Both the position numbers and the translations under genes were made by a program. From contig JBDLIA010000019.1 in assembly GCA_039715185.1 (NCBI GenBank), positions 1-44,674 on the forward strand: a DNA stretch of 44,674 bases, in the 5' to 3' direction. This document shows positions 8,888 through 17,338 of this stretch, in pieces. A model generated the notes under the pieces. That model was not told where the DNA came from, searched no databases, and saw nothing but the letters and a program-made list of their open reading frames with translations. Every line of letters begins with the position of its first letter. The stretch's first letter is position 1. Source of the stretch: Gemmatimonadota bacterium (GTDB lineage: Bacteria; Gemmatimonadota; Gemmatimonadetes; Longimicrobiales; RSA9).

Positions 8888-9676
8888 TTACTCGCCGCGA
8901 AACACCGGGTCGCGGCCCTCGGCGAAGGCCCGCACGCCCTCCTCCCAGTCCTCCGACGCCATGCACTCGGCGAGCGCCTCGGCCTCGAGTTGCAGCGCCG
9001 TCCCGGGGTCGGCGCGCGCGGCGCGATCGAGCACGCGCTTGGCGAGCCGCAGGGAGATCGGAGCGTTTGCCGCCAAGGACGCCGCTAGTCCGAGCGCGAT
9101 CGCCAGCGCGGCCTCGGCGGACTCGGCCAGCCGGTTCGAGAGGCCGAGGTCGTGCGCTTCCAGGCCGGTGAAGAAGCGACCGAGAAGGATCAGCTCGGAC
9201 GCGCGCGCGTAGCCCACACGGCGCGCGAGCGTATAGGAAGTGCCGCCGCCGATGAACGTGCCCAGCGCCACCTCGGGGAAGCGCAGCTTGGCGTCCGCCG
9301 CCACGACGAGCAGGTCGCAGGAAAGCGCCAGCTCCAGTCCCGCGCCTATGGCGTGCCCGTTGACCGCGGCCACGACCGGCTGCGGGAGCGTCTGGATCGC
9401 GCGGTAGACGCGCTGCCCGGTGTCGATGTAATCGCCGCGCTCGTCGGCGGTCGGTCTGCGCTCGCCGTAGGCCTTGAGGTCGGCCCCGGCGCAGAAGGCG
9501 CGGCCGGCGCCGGTGAGCACGACCGCGCCGACCTCGCCGTCGGCCGCGGTATCAGCCAGCAGGGCCTCGAGCGTGCGGTACATGTCGATGCTCACCGCGT
9601 TCAGCCGATCCGGCCGATTCAGGCGAACCGTGCGCACGCGGTCCTCGGTCTCGAAGACGACCGGAGCGGAGGTCAC
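8888..9676 (-). CDS. Enoyl-CoA hydratase/isomerase (crotonase family)
   Basis: The 262-residue protein shows the crotonase fold throughout. The oxyanion-hole segments are RAFCAGADLKAYGE and NGHAIGAGLELALSCDL. The two glutamates expected in hydratases are present, in GAGLELAL and in FPEVALGTFIGGG. These enzymes add water across the double bond of trans-2-enoyl-CoA in beta-oxidation or related acyl-CoA catabolism. The GTG start at 9676 overlaps the TGA of the upstream flavoprotein gene (GTGA), so translation is likely coupled. The gene is followed 18 bases later by the ADP-forming acyl-CoA synthetase, suggesting a short acyl-CoA route. Exact substrate chain length is not predictable. Confidence 0.92.
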   Translation of the reverse strand: MTSAPVVFETEDRVRTVRLNRPDRLNAVSIDMYRTLEALLADTAADGEVGAVVLTGAGRAFCAGADLKAYGERRPTADERGDYIDTGQRVYRAIQTLPQPVVAAVNGHAIGAGLELALSCDLLVVAADAKLRFPEVALGTFIGGGTSYTLARRVGYARASELILLGRFFTGLEAHDLGLSNRLAESAEAALAIALGLAASLAANAPISLRLAKRVLDRAARADPGTALQLEAEALAECMASEDWEEGVRAFAEGRDPVFRGE

Positions 9677-11400
9677 GCGCTCGCCGGCGAAGCCGCGGGC
9701 CGCTGCCCGGAGGCGCCTGCGCCGTCTGTCCGCCCCCTCTCGCGCGTGTCCAGGACGTGCTGGACGAACTGAATGGCCATCGCGCCCTCGCCCACGGCGG
9801 AGGCGACGCGCTTCATCGACCCGGCGCGCACGTCTCCGGCTGCGAAGACGCGCGGCAGGCTGGTCTCCAGCAGATAGGGCGGGCGTTCGAGCGGCCAACC
9901 CGGGGGCTTGCCCCCGTTCGATGAGAGGTCCGTGCCGGTGAGGATATAGCCTTGCTGATCCCGCTCCACCGCGTCCGCGAGCCATTCGGTGTGAGGCTCG
10001 GCGCCTATCAGCACGAAGAGCGCCGCCGTCTCGAGGCGCTCGGTCCGGCCGCTTGCGCGCTCCCTGACGGTGATCGCCTCCAGCCGCTCGCCACCGTTCG
10101 CGTCGACGACCTCGACGCCCGTCCGAACGCTGATCCTGGGCGACTGCTCGAGCTCGGTGATCAGGTACTGGGACATGCTCTGCTCGAGCGATTCGCCGCG
10201 CGCGAGGACGGTCACCGACGCGGCGTACTTGGCCAGATTGACGGCCGTTTGTCCGGCCGAGTTTCCTCCGCCCAACACGCACACGCGCTGATCCTGCATC
10301 GCGCGCGCCTCGCTGGCGCCCCCGCAGTAGAACACGCCCGCGCCGATGCGCTCCTCGATCTGGGGAATATCCAGGCGACGCCAGACCACTCCGGGTGCCA
10401 GTATCACGGCCCGGGCGCCGACCTCCCGACCGACCGCGACCCGGATGCGGAGCTCGCCGTCCTCCTGTCGCAGTCCGGTGGCCTCCCGCGCGAAAACCAT
10501 GTTGGCGCCGAACAGCCAGGCCTGCTCGCACGCGCGACTCGCGAGGTCTTGCCCGCCGATCCCCCAGGTGAAGCCCGGGAAGTTGCGGATCCGGGAGCTC
10601 ATGCCGGCCTGACCGCCCGAGACGGACTTCTCTAGAACCAGGGTGTCGTGACCCTCCGACGCCGCGTAGACGGCCGCGGTCAGGCCGGCGGGACCGGCCC
10701 CTACGATCGCTACGTCGTAGGTCCTGTCGCCGGGCAGGGTGCCGCCGCCGAAGCCCGCGATTAGCTCGGCGTCGGTGGGCTGGACCCAGACCCGGCCGTC
10801 GTGCCGCATCACGACCGGCAGCCGGGATTCGTCGACGCCGGCTTCTTCGAGCAGCTCGCGGCCCGCTGCGGAGTCGTCCTCGTAGAACCCGAAGGGCATG
10901 TTGATGCGGCTGAGCATGTCCCGGATCTCCAGAGCGCGCGCGCTCTGTTTCGGTCCGACGACGCGGTACATCATGAAGCTCGGTTCGTGCCCGGCCGACC
11001 ACGACGCGAGGAACTCGCTGACCGCCGGATAGAGCGCCTGTACCGGATTCCAAGGCCGCGCCAGGTGGTAGTCGATCTGGCCGAGGGTCATCGCTTCCAC
11101 GGTGGGATTCTCCGCCGTGTAATCCCGCTCGATCAGTAGGATCCGCTTGGCGTGCTGGTGAACGGCGTGTGCGCGGGTCAGGAAGTCGACGCCGGACAGC
11201 CCGGCCAGCTCCTGATCGGCGATCAGGAGCGCGACTGGAGCCGACTCGGACGCCAGCGACCCGAGGGTTGCCATCCCCGCCTCCGGGTCGCGCGCGGCGA
11301 GGATCCGGCAGTCGTTGCCAAACCTGCGCTCCAGGTCGCTCTGCAACTGGCCCAGGACGGACTCTTCGGAGACCGCCAGGAAGATTATCGGTTGTTCCAT
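9673..11400 (-). CDS. Fused response-regulator / thioredoxin-reductase-like flavoprotein
   Basis: The 575-residue protein has three parts. Residues 1-130 resemble a receiver domain, with a probable phosphoacceptor Asp62 (IADQELAGLSG); the conserved receiver lysine near the end appears as arginine in HLARPW. Residues about 140-215 look like a thioredoxin/glutaredoxin fold without a CXXC. From about 228 there is a two-dinucleotide-binding flavoprotein, with GAGPAG at 234-239 for FAD, GGGNSAGQTA for NAD(P)H and VFAAGDVRAGS near the end. The redox CXXC of thioredoxin reductase is reduced to CGGA (only Cys359), so it cannot work as a standard disulfide reductase. Fusions of this design are known in other bacteria; their role in redox sensing is unresolved. 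It heads a coupled cluster with the enoyl-CoA hydratase. Confidence 0.87.
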   Translation of the reverse strand: MEQPIIFLAVSEESVLGQLQSDLERRFGNDCRILAARDPEAGMATLGSLASESAPVALLIADQELAGLSGVDFLTRAHAVHQHAKRILLIERDYTAENPTVEAMTLGQIDYHLARPWNPVQALYPAVSEFLASWSAGHEPSFMMYRVVGPKQSARALEIRDMLSRINMPFGFYEDDSAAGRELLEEAGVDESRLPVVMRHDGRVWVQPTDAELIAGFGGGTLPGDRTYDVAIVGAGPAGLTAAVYAASEGHDTLVLEKSVSGGQAGMSSRIRNFPGFTWGIGGQDLASRACEQAWLFGANMVFAREATGLRQEDGELRIRVAVGREVGARAVILAPGVVWRRLDIPQIEERIGAGVFYCGGASEARAMQDQRVCVLGGGNSAGQTAVNLAKYAASVTVLARGESLEQSMSQYLITELEQSPRISVRTGVEVVDANGGERLEAITVRERASGRTERLETAALFVLIGAEPHTEWLADAVERDQQGYILTGTDLSSNGGKPPGWPLERPPYLLETSLPRVFAAGDVRAGSMKRVASAVGEGAMAIQFVQHVLDTRERGRTDGAGASGQRPAASPASA

Positions 11401-11420
11401 GCGTCCCCCGGGCGAGTGCG

Positions 11421-12596
11421 TCAGCCCGATGCCATGGGCACGAAGTAGGTGCGATCCGCCCAGCTGAAGGTCATGCGGCCGCCCGACTCGTCGCCCTCGA
11501 TGCCGATCGTGAAGCGCTCGAAGGGCTCGGCGCTGGTCTCCCACTCCATCGGTACGCGCACGAAGTCCTGGGCCTCGTCGTACACAGTACCCCACTGGCC
11601 GGTCTGCGAGTTGATGATCAGCTCCGCGCTGTCGCTGGTGTAGGTGGACCACAGCGTGTACTCGCCCGCCGGGATCGTCGCCCCGCCGATCTGCACGTCC
11701 GCCGTCGTCCAGAACATCGTGGCCGAGTTGGCTCCGGTACGCCACGTCACGTCGTACGGAACCAACGCCCCCCAGATCTCACGGCCCCGCATCGCGGGCT
11801 GCGAATACGCCACCTCCAACTCGCTCCCGGCGACCGCCGCCCGCGTGGTGTCGGCCGGCGACGGCACTCCCAGTCCCTCTCCAGCCGCGTCTCGCGCGCC
11901 GAAGTCCGCCGCCAGCGCTTCCAGATCGAGCGCGGTCGACGCCGCGTCGGACTCCAGCTTCACGGTCGTTTCGCGTCCGGTGACCCTCTCGAGCACGCCA
12001 TCGGCCGAGCGCACCACCAGGATCGGGTTGCCGAAGTACAGAACCGCGACGGTGTCCCCGCCCCGCCTCACGAGCCCCGAACCCGTGGGCCGACTCGCCA
12101 GCGGATTGATGAAGCTCAGCGGCAGCTCGTCGGCGTCGGCGAGGCGCTTCGTGACCAACTCCAGGATGCTGGGAGGGGCCGGGATGTTGGGCGGAATGGG
12201 CGTGGCGCCTGGCGGCAGGGATATCGCCGACCTGGTGGTGTCGGAGCCGGTAACGACCACGACGTCCGCGCTGTCGCCGCGAGCCGTGTACTCGTAGGAT
12301 CGCGCGGACCCCGCACCGGCGTTGGTTGCGGGTGTCGACAGCGTGCCGGTGAGCCGTCGGATCCCGCCCTCGCCGTCCAGCTCGGCGGTGTAGCTGTGCA
12401 CCCGCGTGAGGGGAGTGCGCACGATCCAGGTGCCTTCGATACGATCCCCGGTGACCGTAAAGCGCTCGATACTGATGGTGTCGGCTCCGAGCATCTGCAC
12501 GAACGTGCGCTCCAGGCCGGTGTCAGCGGCCGGGGCGCAGGAGGTAGCCACGACGGCGAGCGCCGCGGCGAGCACGTAAACGGGAATGGGACGCAT
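11421..12596 (-). CDS. DUF2911 lipoprotein
   Basis: The product has 391 residues and opens with a lipoprotein signal peptide (VYVLAAALAVVATSC, lipid-modified Cys20). The ATG at 12596 has a full AGGAGG ribosome-binding site 8 bases upstream, which fixes the start. The N-terminal half is beta-rich and measures like a repeat of long strands. The C-terminal half, from about residue 245, matches DUF2911 (REIWGALVPYDVTWRTGANSATMFWTTADVQIGGATIPAGEYTLW, then FTIGIEGDESGGRMTFSW). DUF2911 proteins are exported, common in Bacteroidota and Gemmatimonadota, and have no known activity. It stands 21 bases ahead of the flavoprotein gene on the same strand and may share its transcript. Confidence 0.85.
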   Translation of the reverse strand: MRPIPVYVLAAALAVVATSCAPAADTGLERTFVQMLGADTISIERFTVTGDRIEGTWIVRTPLTRVHSYTAELDGEGGIRRLTGTLSTPATNAGAGSARSYEYTARGDSADVVVVTGSDTTRSAISLPPGATPIPPNIPAPPSILELVTKRLADADELPLSFINPLASRPTGSGLVRRGGDTVAVLYFGNPILVVRSADGVLERVTGRETTVKLESDAASTALDLEALAADFGARDAAGEGLGVPSPADTTRAAVAGSELEVAYSQPAMRGREIWGALVPYDVTWRTGANSATMFWTTADVQIGGATIPAGEYTLWSTYTSDSAELIINSQTGQWGTVYDEAQDFVRVPMEWETSAEPFERFTIGIEGDESGGRMTFSWADRTYFVPMASG

Positions 12597-12757
12597 GCGA
12601 ATAGCCTCCTGGCTGAGGGTCGAGGCGACGGTACGCGTAGTCGAGCGGGGCGGCAAGCCGCGCCAATTCGGTGGGCGGCTCAGGCGGGCGTGGCCTTACC
12701 TCAGCTTGGCCCACGGCGCGGCCGGACTCCTCGCGGACGCCATCCTGGCCCGAGCGC

Positions 12758-14269
12758 TCAGCGCACGATGACCGGCTGGGCGGCGGTGGGGGTCGCCGCG
12801 CCCCCCGCCGGGTCCGCCGACCCGCCCTCGACGGCCGCGCTAGCGGCGGCGAGCTGGTCGGCCAGCGCCGCCGCCCCGGTGCCTCCGGCGGCGCGTTTGC
12901 GCGCCACCGACCGCGCGGGATCCAGCAATTCAGCCAGCCGCAAGCCTGTCGCGCGCGGGCCGAGCTCCGCCAGCGCATCGTCCCCCAGCGCCGCCAGGGG
13001 CACGCCGCCGGCCTCCGCCCGGCGTACGAGCGCGCCCACCGCCCCGTGCGCTTCCCGGAACGGCACGCCCCGCTCCACGAGGGCGTCCGCCACGTCGGTC
13101 GCCAGCATGGCCGAGTCGACCGCGGCTGCGCACCTGCCCGCGTCCATGGCCAGCGTGGCCACCGTTCCCGTGACCGCCGGCAGAACATCCGCCAGCGAGT
13201 CGAAGGCCCGCAGCAGCGCCTCCTTGTCCTCCTGCAGGTCCTTGTTGTAGCCGCTGGGCAGCGCCTTGAGCATCGACAGCAGGCCGGTCAGGTCGCCGAT
13301 CGCGCGAGCCGCGCGCGCGCGCGCCAGCTCCAGCGCGTCCGGATTGCGCTTCTGCGGCATCAGTGACGATCCGGTCGAGAAGCGCTCCGAGAGCCTGACG
13401 AACCCGAACTCCGACGACGCGTAGGTGATCAGATCTTCGGCCAACCGGGACAGGTGCACGCCCAGCAGCGCCGTCACGAACAGGAGCTCGGCCGCCCAGT
13501 CGCGATCACCCACGGCGTCGATGCTGTTGGGCGACACGGTGCGAAATCCGAGGACTTCCTTGAGCAGAACGCGGTCCACCGGGAAGCCGCTGCCGGCCAC
13601 GGCGCCCGAGCCGAGCGGCAGCGCGGCGACCCGCTGGCACGCCTCGGCCAGGCGCTCGCGGTCGCGCGCGAGCGGCCACAGGTGAGACAGGAGCCAGTGC
13701 GCGGCCGACACCGGCTGCGCGCGCTGCAGGTGGGTGTAGGCGGGCATCAACAGGTCCGCGCTGGCCTCGGCCTGCGCCAGCAGAGCGCCCTGGAGTCGGG
13801 CGATCTGCCCATCGAGCCTGCTGGCGGCGCCCAGCGCCCACAGCCGGGTGTCGGTGGCGACCAGGTCGTTGCGCGAGCGGCCGGTGTGGAGCTTGCCGGC
13901 GAGCTCGCCCAGCTCTTCGCCCAGTAGCCGCTCGACCAGGGTGTGGATGTCCTCGTCCGGCGCCGCGGCCCAATCGTGCTCGGACCAGGCGCCCAGTCGG
14001 CTCCTCACGGCGGCGAGTCCGCCGCGCAGGCTGCGCGCCTCCGGCTCGCTGAGCGCGCCCGCCTTGGCGAGCGCCGTGACCCACGCCTGGCTCGCGCGCA
14101 GGTCTTCGCGCCAGAGCCGGCGGTCGACCGGCAGCGACCGGTTCAGCCGGTCCAGCTCTGGCGCGGGGCCCTCGGAGAACCGGCCGCCCCACATGCGGTG
14201 CGTCGTGTCCACCCGCGCAGGTTCCGGGGTGGCCGACCCCGTACCGCCGGCGCCCGGGCGGGCGCTCAT
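12758..14269 (-). CDS. argH: Argininosuccinate lyase
   Basis: ArgH splits argininosuccinate into arginine and fumarate, the last step of arginine synthesis. The 503-residue sequence has the expected landmarks: MWGGRFSEGP at about 26-35, TGRSRND at 129-135, the catalytic histidine in AYTHLQRAQP (His180), and the fumarase/lyase superfamily signature GSSLMPQKRNP at 300-310 with the catalytic serine. The family usually starts at the MWGGRF motif, so this protein has about 25 extra N-terminal residues if the ATG at 14269 is used. That ATG overlaps the argG stop (ATGA), which favours it, although an internal start is possible. A low-complexity alanine/glycine tail of about 25 residues ends the protein. 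Last gene of the arginine operon. Confidence 0.96.
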   Translation of the reverse strand: MSARPGAGGTGSATPEPARVDTTHRMWGGRFSEGPAPELDRLNRSLPVDRRLWREDLRASQAWVTALAKAGALSEPEARSLRGGLAAVRSRLGAWSEHDWAAAPDEDIHTLVERLLGEELGELAGKLHTGRSRNDLVATDTRLWALGAASRLDGQIARLQGALLAQAEASADLLMPAYTHLQRAQPVSAAHWLLSHLWPLARDRERLAEACQRVAALPLGSGAVAGSGFPVDRVLLKEVLGFRTVSPNSIDAVGDRDWAAELLFVTALLGVHLSRLAEDLITYASSEFGFVRLSERFSTGSSLMPQKRNPDALELARARAARAIGDLTGLLSMLKALPSGYNKDLQEDKEALLRAFDSLADVLPAVTGTVATLAMDAGRCAAAVDSAMLATDVADALVERGVPFREAHGAVGALVRRAEAGGVPLAALGDDALAELGPRATGLRLAELLDPARSVARKRAAGGTGAAALADQLAAASAAVEGGSADPAGGAATPTAAQPVIVR

Positions 14270-15618
14270 CTCGCGGCCCCCGCCGACGCCGCTCGCGGCC
14301 GACTCGGCCGGAAGGGCGCCTCCGACTCGGCCGCCGGGCCGAGCGGGGTCGCCTCCGAGTGGCGGGCGACCTCCGAGTGGCGGGCGACCTCCGCCACGTG
14401 TGCGTCGGCGTCGAGCGCGGACCGGCGCCGCAGAGCCTCCACGCGCATGGGCAGCCCGAACAGCCGGATGAAGCCGCCGGCGTCCGCCTGGTCGTAGACC
14501 TCATCCTCGCCGAACGTGACGAAGCGCTCGTCGTAGGCGCTGTTCGGCGAGGAGCGGCCGGTCACCGAGCAGGTGCCCTTGTACAGGCGCAGTTTCACGC
14601 TGCCGCTCACCCGCTCCTGGGTCCTGGCGACGAGCGCGTCCAGCGCCTCGCGCTCGAGCCCCCACCAACGCCCCTCGTAGACGAGGGACGCGTAGCGGTG
14701 CGCCAGCTCGTCCTTCAGCTCCAGCGTGCGCCGGTCCAGCACGAGTTGTTCGAGATCGGAGTGCGCGGCGTAGAGCAGCGTGCCTCCGGGCGTTTCGTAG
14801 ATGCCGCGCGACTTCATCCCCACGAGCCGGTCTTCCACGATGTCGATGCGACCGACGCCGTGCAGCCCGGCCAGCTCGTTGAGCCGCTCCAGCAGCGCCA
14901 CCGGCGCCAGCCGCCGCCCATCGACCGCGACGGCGATGCCGGCCTCGAAGTCTATCGAGACCTCGGCCGGTGCTTCCGGGGCGGACGCGGCCGCGCGGGT
15001 CAGCAGGAAGACGTCCTCGGTCGGGCTCCACGCGGGGTCCTCCAGGGGCCCACCCTCGTGCGACACGTGCCACAGATTCCGGTCGCGCGAGTAGATCTTC
15101 TCGTGCGTGGCGCTCACCGGAATGCGCCGGCTGGCGGCGTATGAGAGGGCGTCCTCCCGGGAACGGATGTCCCACTCCCGCCACGGCGCGATGACGCCCA
15201 GGTCCGGCGCGAGCGCGGCGTAGGTCAGCTCGAACCGCACCTGATCGTTGCCCTTGCCGGTGCAGCCGTGCGCGAGCCAGCCGGCCCCCAGGCGCCTCGC
15301 CAGCTCCACCTGCTTGCGGGCGATGATGGGCCGCGCCATGGACGTGCCCAGCAGGTACTTCCGGCCGTACACGGCGCCGGCGCGCACCGTGGGCCAGACG
15401 AAGTCCGTCAGAAACTCCTCGCGCAGGTCCTCCACGTAGCACGCGCTGGCGCCGGATGCGAGCGCCTTGGCCTCGAGGCCGTCGAGCTCTTCGGCCTGCC
15501 CCAGGTCGGCGGCGAAGCACACCACGTCGAGGCCGTAGTTCTCCTTGATCCACGGCACCACGATGGAGGTGTCCAGCCCCCCCGAGTAGGCGAGTACGAC
15601 GGTGTTGGATTCATTCAC
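14266..15618 (-). CDS. argG: Argininosuccinate synthase
   Basis: ArgG ligates citrulline and aspartate using ATP. The 450-residue protein begins after a GTG start with VVLAYSGGLDTSIVVPWI, the PP-loop ATP-binding site, and later shows GCTGKGNDQVRFE and the ISVSATHEKIYSRD-like segment that bind substrates. The body matches the usual length of about 400 residues; the excess is a C-terminal tail of about 40 residues rich in Ala, Glu and Arg. The tail contains a perfect 18-bp tandem duplication (14352-14369 and 14370-14387) encoding EVARHS twice. Start GTG overlaps the acetyltransferase stop (GTGA, 15615-15618) and the stop overlaps argH, so the operon is translationally chained. Confidence 0.96.
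   Translation of the reverse strand: MNESNTVVLAYSGGLDTSIVVPWIKENYGLDVVCFAADLGQAEELDGLEAKALASGASACYVEDLREEFLTDFVWPTVRAGAVYGRKYLLGTSMARPIIARKQVELARRLGAGWLAHGCTGKGNDQVRFELTYAALAPDLGVIAPWREWDIRSREDALSYAASRRIPVSATHEKIYSRDRNLWHVSHEGGPLEDPAWSPTEDVFLLTRAAASAPEAPAEVSIDFEAGIAVAVDGRRLAPVALLERLNELAGLHGVGRIDIVEDRLVGMKSRGIYETPGGTLLYAAHSDLEQLVLDRRTLELKDELAHRYASLVYEGRWWGLEREALDALVARTQERVSGSVKLRLYKGTCSVTGRSSPNSAYDERFVTFGEDEVYDQADAGGFIRLFGLPMRVEALRRRSALDADAHVAEVARHSEVARHSEATPLGPAAESEAPFRPSRPRAASAGAAR
14352..14387. repeat. 18-bp tandem duplication in the argG 3' end
   Basis: Two identical 18-bp units lie back to back (14352-14369, 14370-14387), followed by a partial third start. They keep the reading frame and encode a repeated EVARHS hexapeptide in the C-terminal tail of argininosuccinate synthase, outside the conserved catalytic core. 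Confidence 0.9.
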
Positions 15619-16166
15619 TGGATGCTCTCCGAGGTAGGCGCCGGAGCCAGGCGCAGCACGGCGATTTCGTCGCAGGCGTCCCTCTTCGGGCAGCCCGCGC
15701 AGTCGACGTCGATCTTCTGCGGCAGCACCGCCCGCTCGATCGTGTGGTAGCCGAGTCGGTGGAAGAAGCCGGGCTCGAGCGTGAGCGCGAAGGTCCGGCC
15801 GATGCCGAGGCGCGCGGCCTCGGCGTGCAGGGCTGCGACGAGGCGTCGCCCTACGCCCAGGCCGCGAGCCGCGTCGGACACCGCGAGTGAGCAGACCTCG
15901 GCCAGGTCCGGCTCGTAGATGCGCAGGGCCCCGCACCCCAGCACGCCCTGGTCGCTCTCCGCGACGATGAACTCGCGCACCGTGCGGTAGAGGTGCGCCG
16001 GGGTCTTGGGGAGCATCAGTCCCAGCGCGGCGTAGCGGTTGATGAGCGATGCCATGTCCGGGATGTCGCCAAAGGAGGCCGGCCTGGTGCCTACCAGCGT
16101 GGCGTCGACGGGCGCGGTGCCCCCGGTCGGGGCGGCCTGCATTCGCTGGGCGATCTGCACGAGCAT
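15615..16166 (-). CDS. GNAT N-acetyltransferase, probable amino-acid N-acetyltransferase (short ArgA type)
   Basis: The 183-residue protein is a single GNAT domain. The acetyl-CoA pyrophosphate loop reads GLGVGRRLV, preceded by AEVCSLAVS and followed by TFALTLEPGFFHRLGY. A cysteine cluster near the end, CAGCPKRDACDE, is typical of the short stand-alone N-acetylglutamate synthases found in many bacteria. Such enzymes acetylate glutamate to begin arginine synthesis. Its position between argD and argG, with 1-base (TGATG, 16164-16168) and 4-base overlaps, supports that role strongly. The substrate is still inference, since other GNATs also occur in such clusters. An internal ATG a few codons in could be used instead. 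Confidence 0.88.
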   Translation of the reverse strand: MLVQIAQRMQAAPTGGTAPVDATLVGTRPASFGDIPDMASLINRYAALGLMLPKTPAHLYRTVREFIVAESDQGVLGCGALRIYEPDLAEVCSLAVSDAARGLGVGRRLVAALHAEAARLGIGRTFALTLEPGFFHRLGYHTIERAVLPQKIDVDCAGCPKRDACDEIAVLRLAPAPTSESIQ

Positions 16167-17338
16167 CAGAGCGCCCCCTCGAGGATTTCGCAGCCGGCGA
16201 TGAGGTCGGCGCGCGAGACGTTGAGCGGGGGCAGGAGGCGCACCACGCTCGGGCCGGCGAGGCACAACAGCAGGCCGGCGTCGCGCGCCGCCTCCACGAC
16301 CGGAGCGGCGGCGCCGGGGAGCTCGAGTCCCCACAGCAGCCCCCTGCCGCGGGCGTCCACGACCGCGCCCCGGCCCACGAGGCCCCGGAAGCGCTGCCGC
16401 AGAAACTCCTCGCCGGCGCGCACGGCCTCCAGGAACCCGGGGGATGCGATTCGGGCGCACACCTCGAGAGCGGCCGAGGCGACCAGTGGCCCGCCGCCGA
16501 AGGTGGTCGCGTGGTCGCCGGGCCGGATCGCCGCCGCGATGTGCTCGCGCAGGACGACGGCGCCCATGGGCAGCCCGCCGGCCAGCGGCTTGGCTATCGT
16601 CATGAGGTCCGGCTCTACGTCCGTCCACTGGTGCGCCCACAGGCGCCCGGTGCGGCCCAGGCCGGTCTGGACCTCGTCGAAGATCAGCACCGCGCCGGCG
16701 GCGTCGCACAGGTCCCGCAGGGTCTGGAGGAAGCCTTCGGCCAGCGGGCGCACCCCCCCCTCCGCCTGGATCGGCTCGACGATTACGGCCGCCGTGCGCT
16801 CCCGCTCGATGGCATCCCCTACGGCTTTTTCATCCAGCGGATCGACGATCCGGACGCCCGGCACGAGCGGGGCGAAGGGCGCCTGGTAGGCCGGACGGTC
16901 GGTCGCCGACAGGGCTCCCAGCGTGCGTCCGTGGAAGCCGCCGGAGAAGGCTACTATGTCGGTCTTCGCGAGCGCCCCCGTGGAGGTGGCCCAGCGACGC
17001 GCGAACTTGAGCGCTCCCTCCACCGACTCGGCGCCCGAGTTGCAGAAGAACACGCGGTCGCCGAAGGAGTGCTCCACCAGCCACGCCGCGAGTTCTTCGG
17101 CGGGTCGCGTGCGGTACAGGTTGGAGGTGTGGATGAGGCCCAGGTCCAGCGCGGCGCGCACCGCCTCCGCCACGCCGGGGTCGCCGTGCCCGAGCGCGTT
17201 GACCGCGATGCCCGCGGTGAAGTCCAGGTACTCCCGACCGGCGTCGTCCACGATGCGGCTCCCCCGACCCGACACGAAGGTCTGGGCCGGCTGCCGGTAC
17301 ACGCCGAGGAGGGGCGACGCGGGGGCGGTGGGGTTCAC
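16166..17338 (-). CDS. argD: Acetylornithine aminotransferase
   Basis: ArgD transfers an amino group from glutamate to N-acetylglutamate semialdehyde with pyridoxal phosphate. The 390-residue protein is full length. It shows YLDFTAGIAVNALGH near residue 40, the phosphate-binding SGAESVEGALKFAR at 101-114, VIVEPIQAEGG around 185-195, DEVQTGLGRTG at 221-231 and the Schiff-base lysine in MTIAKPLAGGLP (Lys250). The GTG start overlaps the argB stop (GTGA, 17335-17338). Some class III aminotransferases in this position act on succinyl derivatives or in lysine synthesis, but the flanking arg genes make arginine the main role. Confidence 0.94.
   Translation of the reverse strand: MNPTAPASPLLGVYRQPAQTFVSGRGSRIVDDAGREYLDFTAGIAVNALGHGDPGVAEAVRAALDLGLIHTSNLYRTRPAEELAAWLVEHSFGDRVFFCNSGAESVEGALKFARRWATSTGALAKTDIVAFSGGFHGRTLGALSATDRPAYQAPFAPLVPGVRIVDPLDEKAVGDAIERERTAAVIVEPIQAEGGVRPLAEGFLQTLRDLCDAAGAVLIFDEVQTGLGRTGRLWAHQWTDVEPDLMTIAKPLAGGLPMGAVVLREHIAAAIRPGDHATTFGGGPLVASAALEVCARIASPGFLEAVRAGEEFLRQRFRGLVGRGAVVDARGRGLLWGLELPGAAAPVVEAARDAGLLLCLAGPSVVRLLPPLNVSRADLIAGCEILEGAL

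Noticed and set aside
9677-11053. Upstream extension of the enoyl-CoA hydratase frame to 721 codons
   Set aside because: The extension lies inside the flavoprotein gene in another frame and is arginine rich; crotonase homology begins only after the GTG at 9676.
12597-12757. Possible small gene or regulatory site between argH and the DUF2911 lipoprotein
   Set aside because: The 161-bp gap has no start with a ribosome-binding site, no palindrome above chance and no T-tract.
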